Assembly (NCBI RefSeq): GCF_002848345.1
Contig: NZ_CP025429.1
Coordinates: forward strand, 5,074,982 to 5,138,981
Length of the DNA stretch: 64,000 nucleotides
From: Chromobacterium sp. ATCC 53434
Lineage (GTDB): Bacteria > Pseudomonadota > Gammaproteobacteria > Burkholderiales > Chromobacteriaceae
Direction: 5' to 3'
Shown: positions 56,328-64,000 of the stretch, in pieces
Layout: every line of letters starts with the position of its first letter
How positions within the stretch are numbered: position 1 is the stretch's first letter
Notes under the pieces: generated by a model
What the model was told of the DNA's origin: nothing
Database searches by the model: none
Seen by the model: the letters and a program-made list of their open reading frames with translations, nothing else
Position numbers and translations under genes: made by a program

Positions 56328-57872
56328 ATGCAGTTGAACCCCTCTGAAATCAGCGATCTGATCAAGGCCAAGATCCAGAATCTGGCTGAAGGCGCTGAAG
56401 TTCGCACCAAGGGCACGGTTATCTCCGTGACCGACGGTATCATCCGCATCCACGGCCTGGCCGACGTGATGCAGGGCGAAATGCTCGAATTCCCGGGCAA
56501 CACCTTTGGCCTCGCCATGAACCTGGAGCGTGACTCTGTCGGCGCCGTGGTGCTGGGCGAGTACGAGCACATCTCCGAAGGCGACGAAGTCAAGTGCACC
56601 GGTCGCATTCTGGAAGTGCCGGTTGGTCCGGAGCTGGTTGGCCGCGTGGTCAACGCCCTGGGTCAGCCTATCGACGGCAAAGGCCCGATCAACGCCACGA
56701 AATCGTCCCCGATCGAAAAGATCGCCCCGGGCGTGATCGCGCGTAAGTCGGTATCGCAGCCGATGCAGACCGGCCTGAAGTCGATCGACTCCATGGTTCC
56801 GGTTGGCCGCGGCCAGCGTGAGCTGATCATTGGCGACCGTCAGACCGGCAAGACCGCCGTCGCGCTGGACGCCATCATCAACCAGAAGGGCAATGGCGTC
56901 ATCTGCATCTACGTAGCCGTGGGTCAGAAGGCTTCCTCCATCGCCAACGTGGTTCGCAAGCTGGAAGAGCACGGCGCGATGGGTCACACCATCATCGTGG
57001 CCGCCACCGCTTCCGAAGCCGCCGCGCTGCAGTTCATCGCCCCGTACTCCGGTTGCGCGATGGGCGAATACTTCCGCGACATCGGCGAAGACGCGCTGAT
57101 CGTGTACGACGACCTGTCCAAGCAAGCCGTCGCCTACCGTCAGATCTCGCTGCTGCTGCGCCGTCCGCCGGGCCGCGAAGCCTACCCGGGCGACGTGTTC
57201 TATCTGCACTCCCGTCTGTTGGAGCGCGCTGCGCGCATCAACGAAGAGGAAGTGGAAAAGCTGACCGGCGGCGCCGTGAAGGGCAAGACCGGTTCGCTGA
57301 CCGCTCTGCCTATCATCGAAACCCAGGCCGGCGACGTGTCCGCCTTCGTTCCGACCAACGTGATCTCGATCACCGACGGCCAGATCTTCCTGGAGACCGA
57401 CCTGTTCAACGCGGGTATCCGTCCGGCCATCAACGCCGGTATCTCGGTATCTCGCGTCGGCGGCGCCGCTCAGACCAAGGTGATCAAGAAGCTCGGCGGC
57501 GGTATCCGTCTGGCGCTGGCCCAGTACCGTGAGCTGGCTGCGTTCGCGCAGTTCGCCTCCGATCTGGACGAAGCGACCCGCAAGCAGCTGTCCCACGGTG
57601 AAGTGGTGACCGAACTGATGAAGCAGAAGCAGTTCTCCACCCTGTCGACCGCGGAAATGGCGCTGACCCTGTGGGCGGTGAACAAGGGCAGCTACGAAGA
57701 CGTTCCGGTGAAGAAGGCCCTGGCCTTCGAAGCCGAGTTCCTGGCCAATGTGCGTGCGAACCACGCCGAAGTGCTGCAGGCCGTGAACGCCTCCGGTGAT
57801 CTGTCTGCCGACAACGAGAAGGTACTGGCCAAGGCGATGGAATCGTTCAAGGCCGGCTACAGCTTCAACTGA
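56328..57872 (+). CDS. atpA: ATP synthase F1 subunit alpha
   Basis: A 514-residue non-catalytic nucleotide-binding subunit. The P-loop is [10 protein letters not shown]; other marks are [17 protein letters not shown] and the signature [17 protein letters not shown]. Full length. GGAGAG precedes the ATG. Confidence 0.97.
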   Translation: MQLNPSEISDLIKAKIQNLAEGAEVRTKGTVISVTDGIIRIHGLADVMQGEMLEFPGNTFGLAMNLERDSVGAVVLGEYEHISEGDEVKCTGRILEVPVGPELVGRVVNALGQPIDGKGPINATKSSPIEKIAPGVIARKSVSQPMQTGLKSIDSMVPVGRGQRELIIGDRQTGKTAVALDAIINQKGNGVICIYVAVGQKASSIANVVRKLEEHGAMGHTIIVAATASEAAALQFIAPYSGCAMGEYFRDIGEDALIVYDDLSKQAVAYRQISLLLRRPPGREAYPGDVFYLHSRLLERAARINEEEVEKLTGGAVKGKTGSLTALPIIETQAGDVSAFVPTNVISITDGQIFLETDLFNAGIRPAINAGISVSRVGGAAQTKVIKKLGGGIRLALAQYRELAAFAQFASDLDEATRKQLSHGEVVTELMKQKQFSTLSTAEMALTLWAVNKGSYEDVPVKKALAFEAEFLANVRANHAEVLQAVNASGDLSADNEKVLAKAMESFKAGYSFN

Positions 57873-57911
57873 GCCTTCGACTCACGTCGTAGCTAGAGAA
57901 AGGTTCAGGAT

Positions 57912-58778
57912 ATGGCAGTCGGTAAAGAGATTCTCACCAAGATCCGAAGCGTGCAGAACACGCAGAAGATCACCCGCGCTATGCAGATGGTGTCGACCTC
58001 GAAGATGCGCAAAACGCAAGAGCGTATGCGCGCTGCCCGTCCTTACGCCGAGAAGGTGCGCACCGTAATGGCGCACCTCGCTCAGGCGAATGCGGAACTG
58101 AGTCACCCTCTGCTTGCCCGTCGCGAGACGATCAAGCGCGCCGGCATCATCCTGGTTTCCTCCGACAAGGGCCTTTGCGGCGGCTTGAACGTGAACTCGT
58201 TCAAGCGCTTCTTCGGCAAGGTCAAGGAGTTGCAGGATCAGGGCGTCGAAGTCGACGTCTGCTGCCTGGGCCAGAAAGGCCTGGGGGCTGCCCAGCGCGC
58301 CCGTCTGAACGTGGTGGCGAGCGCGGTCCATCTCGGCGACATGCCGAAGATGGAAAAACTGATTGGCCCGCTTACGGTTCTGTTCAAGCAGTACGCCGAA
58401 GGCGAACTGGATGCGGTTTACATCGTGTACTCCAGCTTCGTGAATACCATGAAGCAGGAGCCGGCACTGGAACAGCTGCTTCCGCTGACGCCGCACCACA
58501 TGGTGGTCGAGCATTCGCACTCGTGGGATTACCTGTACGAGCCGGATGCGCCGACGCTGATGGAATTCCTGGTGCGCCGTTATCTGGAATCGGTGGTGTA
58601 TCAGGTTCTGGCCGAGAACATGGCTTCCGAGCAGGCCGCGCGTATGGTGGCGATGAAAGCCGCCACCGACAACGCGGGCAACACCATCAAGCAGCTGCGC
58701 CTGGTGTACAACAAGGCGCGTCAAGCGGCGATTACGACCGAGCTGTCGGAAATCGTGGCAGGCGCCGCCGCGGTGTAG
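57912..58778 (+). CDS. atpG: ATP synthase F1 subunit gamma
   Basis: A 288-residue rotor shaft. The N-terminal coil has [30 protein letters not shown] and the C-terminal coil [47 protein letters not shown] is the conserved central strand. Confidence 0.96.
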   Translation: MAVGKEILTKIRSVQNTQKITRAMQMVSTSKMRKTQERMRAARPYAEKVRTVMAHLAQANAELSHPLLARRETIKRAGIILVSSDKGLCGGLNVNSFKRFFGKVKELQDQGVEVDVCCLGQKGLGAAQRARLNVVASAVHLGDMPKMEKLIGPLTVLFKQYAEGELDAVYIVYSSFVNTMKQEPALEQLLPLTPHHMVVEHSHSWDYLYEPDAPTLMEFLVRRYLESVVYQVLAENMASEQAARMVAMKAATDNAGNTIKQLRLVYNKARQAAITTELSEIVAGAAAV

Positions 58779-58809
58779 CCCACTTGCGGAACACAAAGTT
58801 TATTTTTAG

Positions 58810-60216
<1,407 letters not shown>

Positions 60217-60227
60217 GGAGAGGGCGG

Positions 60228-60650
60228 ATGTCCAAGATGCGTGTGGAAGTGGTTAGCACCGAGCAACTCATCTTCTCCGGCGAGGCGGAATTCGTCGTCG
60301 CGCCGGCTACCGAAGGCGAGATCGGCGTCTACCCGCAACACGTGCCGCTCCTGACCCGTATCAAGCCCGGCGTGCTTCGTTTGAAGGTGCCGGGCAACAA
60401 GGAAGAAGTACTGGTGGCGGTGTCCGGCGGCATGATGGAAGTGCAGCCGACCCTGATCACCGTGCTCGCCGATACGGCGATCCGCGGCGAGGATCTCGAT
60501 GAGGCCCGCGCCAATGAGGCGAAACGCGCTGCCGAGGATGCCCTCAAGCGCGCGACCGACGACACGAGCACGGCCAAGGCCCACGCCGCACTGGCGGTGG
60601 CCATTGCCGAGCTCAAGACGCTGGACTACCTCAAGAGGCGCGCTCACTGA
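60228..60650 (+). CDS. atpC: ATP synthase F1 subunit epsilon
   Basis: A 140-residue protein with an N-terminal beta sandwich (VEVVSTEQLIFSGEAEFVVAPATEGEIGVYPQHVPLLT) and a C-terminal two-helix regulatory domain that can inhibit ATP hydrolysis. Last gene of the atp operon. Confidence 0.95.
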   Translation: MSKMRVEVVSTEQLIFSGEAEFVVAPATEGEIGVYPQHVPLLTRIKPGVLRLKVPGNKEEVLVAVSGGMMEVQPTLITVLADTAIRGEDLDEARANEAKRAAEDALKRATDDTSTAKAHAALAVAIAELKTLDYLKRRAH

Positions 60651-60679
60651 TTGCGCGAGACGTAATCGTGTATAGTGCT

Positions 60680-60707
60680 AGGCTGCCACGCAAGTGGCAG
60701 CCTTTTT
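60680..60707 (+). terminator. terminator of the atp operon
   Basis: AGGCTGCCAC pairs with GTGGCAGCCT around GCAA, with a run of five T residues. It lies 30 bases after the atpC stop. Confidence 0.9.
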
Positions 60708-60733
60708 CCGTTTTGGTGAAGCAGAAATAGATC

Positions 60734-62098
60734 ATGGACAGTCTCAGCATCGTCATTCTCGCTGCCGGCAAAGGCAAGCGCATGTATTCCTCCATGCCCA
60801 AGGTGCTGCATCCTATCGGCGGCGAACCGATGCTGGCGCGGGTGATCCGCACCGCTCGGACCTTGAACCCGTCCCGCCTGGTCGTGGTGTATGGTCACGG
60901 CGGCGAGCAGGTGCGCGCGAAGATTCAGGATGCCGACATCGTCTGGGCCGAGCAGGCCGAGCAACTGGGCACCGGCCACGCGCTGAAGATGGCGCTGGGG
61001 CACCTGCCGCGGGACGGCAAGACGCTGGTGCTGTACGGCGACGTGCCGCTGACCCGGGCGACCACGCTGCAACGGCTGGTGCAGGCCGCCGGCGACGGCA
61101 TGGCGGTGCTGACCGATGTGCTGGCCGACGCCAGCGGCTACGGCCGCATGGTGCGCGGCAAGGACGGCAAGCTGCAAGCCATCGTCGAGCACAAGGACTG
61201 CACGGCCGAGCAATTGAATATCCGCGAGATCAATACCGGCATGATGGCGCTGCCCAATGCGCGTCTGGCCGGCTGGCTCGCCGCCTTGAACAACGGCAAC
61301 GCCCAGGGCGAATACTATCTGACCGACGTGCTGGCGCTGGCGGTGAATGATGGCGTGGCAGTGGACAGCGCCAGCATCGACGCCAGTTGGGAGGCGGCCG
61401 GCGTCAACAACAAGCTGCAGCTCTCCGAGCTGGAGCGCATCCTGCAGCTGGGCCAGGCGCGAGCATTGCTGGAAGCCGGCGTCACGCTGGCCGACCCGGC
61501 GCGCATCGACATCCGCGGCGAGCTGAAGCACGGCATGGACGTGGCCATCGATGTGGGCTGCGTGTTCGAGGGCCGGGTGGAACTGGGCGACAATGTCGAA
61601 ATCGGCGCCCACTGCGTGCTGAAGAACGTTAGCGTCGCCGCCGGCAGCAAGATCGCGCCGTTCTCGCATCTGGAGGACGCCGTGGTCGGCGAGGCCTGCA
61701 GGATAGGTCCGTACGCTCGGTTGCGCCCGGGCGCGGAACTGGCCGGCCATGTCCATATCGGCAACTTCGTCGAAGTGAAGAAGAGCGTGATCGGCGAAGG
61801 CTCCAAGGTCAATCATCTGACGTATATCGGCGACGCCGAGATCGGCCGCAAGGTCAATATCGGCGCCGGCTCGGTCACCTGCAATTACGATGGCGTCAAC
61901 AAGTCGAGAACCGTGATAGGGGACAATGTCTTCGTCGGTTCCGGCACGCTGATGGTGGCGCCGGTGACGCTGGAGAGCGACGCCACGATAGGCGCCGGTT
62001 CGGTGATCAACAAGGACGCGCCGGCGGGCACGCTGACGGTGGCGCGCGCGCGCCAGGTGACGATCGCGGGCTGGAAGCGGCCGCAGAAGAAGTCCTGA
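60734..62098 (+). CDS. glmU: bifunctional UDP-N-acetylglucosamine pyrophosphorylase / glucosamine-1-phosphate acetyltransferase
   Basis: A 454-residue enzyme that makes UDP-GlcNAc for peptidoglycan and LPS. The N-terminal uridyltransferase domain has [23 protein letters not shown] and a Gln/Leu-rich EQLGTGHAL. The C-terminal left-handed beta helix has repeated hexapeptides ([22 protein letters not shown]) and the acetyl-transfer residues in NFVEVKKS and [10 protein letters not shown]. Full length, 27 bases after the atp terminator. Confidence 0.96.
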   Translation: MDSLSIVILAAGKGKRMYSSMPKVLHPIGGEPMLARVIRTARTLNPSRLVVVYGHGGEQVRAKIQDADIVWAEQAEQLGTGHALKMALGHLPRDGKTLVLYGDVPLTRATTLQRLVQAAGDGMAVLTDVLADASGYGRMVRGKDGKLQAIVEHKDCTAEQLNIREINTGMMALPNARLAGWLAALNNGNAQGEYYLTDVLALAVNDGVAVDSASIDASWEAAGVNNKLQLSELERILQLGQARALLEAGVTLADPARIDIRGELKHGMDVAIDVGCVFEGRVELGDNVEIGAHCVLKNVSVAAGSKIAPFSHLEDAVVGEACRIGPYARLRPGAELAGHVHIGNFVEVKKSVIGEGSKVNHLTYIGDAEIGRKVNIGAGSVTCNYDGVNKSRTVIGDNVFVGSGTLMVAPVTLESDATIGAGSVINKDAPAGTLTVARARQVTIAGWKRPQKKS

Positions 62099-62124
62099 CG
62101 ATCCGGCCGATCCGGCAAGGCGAA

Positions 62125-62153
62125 ACGGCATCCGCACAGCGGATGCCGTTTTT
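62125..62153. terminator. terminator after glmU
   Basis: ACGGCATCCGC pairs with GCGGATGCCGT around ACA, with five T residues on the right and A residues on the left. It may also serve the leftward metzincin gene, which stops at 62168. Confidence 0.88.
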
Positions 62154-62167
62154 CATGGCGCTTTGAT

Positions 62168-64000
62168 TCACGCGCGGACATGCAATTCGCAAGTCTGCGC
62201 CGGCGCGCCGCCGTCGGCGTGCGCCGCGGCCACGGTGATCCTGGCGGTGCCGCCGGCGGTCGCCGCCGTGGTATGGATCGCCGCCTTGCCGTCGGCGTCG
62301 GTCGACACGCTGTCGGTCGGCAGCGTCAATCCCGTCGTCCCGGCGTCCAGCGTGAAGCGGAGCGGCACATGGCGGCCGAGATGGCCGTCGTCCTGCACCT
62401 GGACGCTCAGCCGCGCCGATTCGCCGATCTTGAGCCGGAGCAGCCGGGGCGCGATCTCCAGCGAGCGGTTCTCGACTCCCCAGACATCGAACAGCACCGG
62501 TTCGTGCGCGCCCTCGGCGGCCGCGCCGATGATGGCGTGTCCCGGGCGCCGGAGCTGGCCGCTCAGCTGGATGCTGGCCTCGCCCTGCTGGTTTGTCGTC
62601 GCATGGGTGTCGGGCAGCAGCAGTCCGGGACCGGCGGCGACCAGCACGAAGGTCACCTGGGCGCCGGCACCGACCGGCCGGCCCAGCTCGCGGATCTGGA
62701 CCCGCAGCGGCGTTGGCGTATCGCCGCTGAACAGCGACTGGTTGTTGCCGCCGGTGATGGCGAGGATACGGCTGGCGATCTCGAAATCGAACTGGACGGC
62801 TGCGCCGCCCGACAGCCGCGCGTCCACCTGCACCGCGCCCAGTTCGCTGCCGGTTTGCAGTATCGCGTGCGCGTAGCCTTCGGCGTCGGTCTGCGCGCGC
62901 GGCCCGCCTTCCAGCCGCGTTCCCTTCGGCGCACGGGACAGGCTGAATGCCACCCATTGATGCGGCAGCGGCAAACCGCTCTCCTTGTCGAGCGCGCGCA
63001 CCGTCAGCCGCCTCTCGCCGTTGGCCTCCAGGACCTTGTCCTCGCGGGGCCGGCTCAGGGTCCGCTTGTCCCGGAGTCGCGCCTCCAGGTGGTGGGTCCG
63101 CTCCATGCGCAGCGCAAGCGATGGTCCATCGCCGACAGGCTGTCCGTCCAGCCGCCATTGTTCCAGCGCATGGCCGGGCGCCAGCGATACCCATTCCACG
63201 TTGACCACCGTCCCCGGAAGATAGGCGGGGCCGGGCGGCGTCAGAACGATCAGGCCGCCGGCATCGGCGGGCTGCGGGGCGACCTCCAGCCGGCACCACT
63301 GGTCGCCGTCGACAAACACCGCCTCCAGTGCGTGCGCCTGCTCCATCGAGACCGTGATGTGCGGATCGGCGCCGGCATCCCGCCCATCCAGCATCCAGCG
63401 GGCGAAGCGGTAGCCGACGCGCGGCGTGGCGGCGACCGATACCAGGCTGCCTCGGGAATAGGGACCCAATATGCCGGGCACGGCGGCGCCGCCCAGCGCC
63501 GGGCTGACCGACAGTTCCAGCGCCACCACATCCCTTAGCGGCGCGTTCGCGCCGCGGTAGCGCGCGACCACCCGCGTGCTGAGACGGAAGAAACGGGCGG
63601 CGTCGGCGGCGTCGGGCTGGCCGAGCGGAATGCCCAGCGCCTTGCCGTTCCAGCTGCGGTCGGCGGCGGAGTAGGCCGGCACGCGGACCAGGCCCTCGCC
63701 CTCGTAGCCCATCACTGTGACGAAGGACTTGTCGGCCTGAACATAGCCCCGGACATAGTCGTATTGGGGAGAAAACGGCCCGCGGCCGGGCTGGGTCAGC
63801 CTGTCGTGCTTGCCGCCCAGCAAATGCCCGAGCTCGTGGCTGAAGGTGTAATGGCTGTCGCTGTCGACGACTATCGCGAACGTCGCGCGCAAGAGATCCG
63901 ACGCGTCCAGCCGCGGCGGCTCGGGAATGCTGGCGGCCTTGCCCATCACCAGGCCGAAATCGTTCGGCTTGGCCTGATCGGTCAGCAGCGCGACCACGGC
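62168..64000 (-). CDS. secreted metzincin metallopeptidase with InlB-like and Ig-like repeats (N-terminus outside window)
   Basis: At least 610 residues; the 5' end lies beyond the right edge, so the first in-frame Met near 63997 need not be the start. The zinc motif HELGHLLGGKHD is of the HExxHxxGxxH type, with a likely Met-turn in VTVMGYEG. After the protease come divergent InlB B-repeat-like units (GYRFARWMLDG .. HALEAVF, repeated as GHALEQWRLDG .. HHLEARL) and then at least two bacterial Ig-like (Big_1-type) domains with TDADGKAAI-like ends. It is probably exported and attached or secreted to act on host or matrix proteins. Confidence 0.8.
   Translation of the reverse strand, partial: AVVALLTDQAKPNDFGLVMGKAASIPEPPRLDASDLLRATFAIVVDSDSHYTFSHELGHLLGGKHDRLTQPGRGPFSPQYDYVRGYVQADKSFVTVMGYEGEGLVRVPAYSAADRSWNGKALGIPLGQPDAADAARFFRLSTRVVARYRGANAPLRDVVALELSVSPALGGAAVPGILGPYSRGSLVSVAATPRVGYRFARWMLDGRDAGADPHITVSMEQAHALEAVFVDGDQWCRLEVAPQPADAGGLIVLTPPGPAYLPGTVVNVEWVSLAPGHALEQWRLDGQPVGDGPSLALRMERTHHLEARLRDKRTLSRPREDKVLEANGERRLTVRALDKESGLPLPHQWVAFSLSRAPKGTRLEGGPRAQTDAEGYAHAILQTGSELGAVQVDARLSGGAAVQFDFEIASRILAITGGNNQSLFSGDTPTPLRVQIRELGRPVGAGAQVTFVLVAAGPGLLLPDTHATTNQQGEASIQLSGQLRRPGHAIIGAAAEGAHEPVLFDVWGVENRSLEIAPRLLRLKIGESARLSVQVQDDGHLGRHVPLRFTLDAGTTGLTLPTDSVSTDADGKAAIHTTAATAGGTARITVAAAHADGGAPAQTCELHVRA

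Overview
The window looks like chromosomal DNA of a high-GC betaproteobacterium, most likely Chromobacteriaceae (Chromobacterium-like). The basis is gene order and protein character: a complete his operon running into tatABC; an mnmG-rsmG-parA-parB-atpIBEFHAGDC-glmU block; short-form HisG; and YcgR, Tim44-like and OlsB-like proteins. The genus is inferred, because no database search was possible.

Layout. 1-3153: end of a cytochrome oxidase assembly cluster (SURF1, a thioredoxin-like membrane protein, CtaA, CtaB, SCO1). 3199-13515: a flagellar-brake PilZ protein, then hisGDCBHAF-(small secreted protein)-hisIE, a HIT protein, tatABC and a DUF2069 membrane protein. 13739-15370: a chemoreceptor. 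15431-21544 (minus strand): TatD nuclease, a MipA-like outer-membrane protein, a heterodimeric ABC exporter and a bestrophin-like channel. 21856-23641: a two-gene locus of a cysteine-free, leader-like protein and a radical SAM enzyme. 24128-29747 (minus strand): two tandem secreted gluzincin metallopeptidases, one lacking the propeptide, and a small secreted protein.

30.0-41.0 kb is an approximately 11 kb integrated P4-like satellite or genomic island beside tRNA-Leu(CAA). It carries a tyrosine integrase with clustered arm-type repeats, a P4-type primase and a DUF927 helicase, an iteron-like array, two Ogr/Delta zinc-finger regulators and an IS630 element that separates two broken genes. Its leader region has the seqA-seqB-seqC arrangement expected for P4 CI / P1 C4 antisense-RNA immunity. 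Its cargo looks like a type VI secretion cassette: an XRE/PAAR-adjacent fusion protein, a PAAR spike, a lytic transglycosylase-like effector and a coupled periplasmic immunity candidate.

41.2-44.8 kb: the conserved rsmI / lpoA-yraN-diaA-dolP neighbourhood, with rsmI divergent. 44.8-45.35 kb: a tandem array of palindromic repeats. 45.4-49.25 kb (minus strand): an EAL phosphodiesterase, Tim44-like protein, TrmO and an OlsB-like acyltransferase. 49.4-62.1 kb: mnmG, rsmG, parAB, the complete F1Fo ATP synthase operon behind a near-consensus promoter, and glmU. 62.2-64 kb: the C-terminal part of a large secreted metzincin with InlB-type and Ig-like repeats, cut by the window edge.

Most of the window is housekeeping. 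The observations most worth follow-up are the satellite's RNA immunity region, its iteron array and type VI cargo, and the radical SAM two-gene locus.
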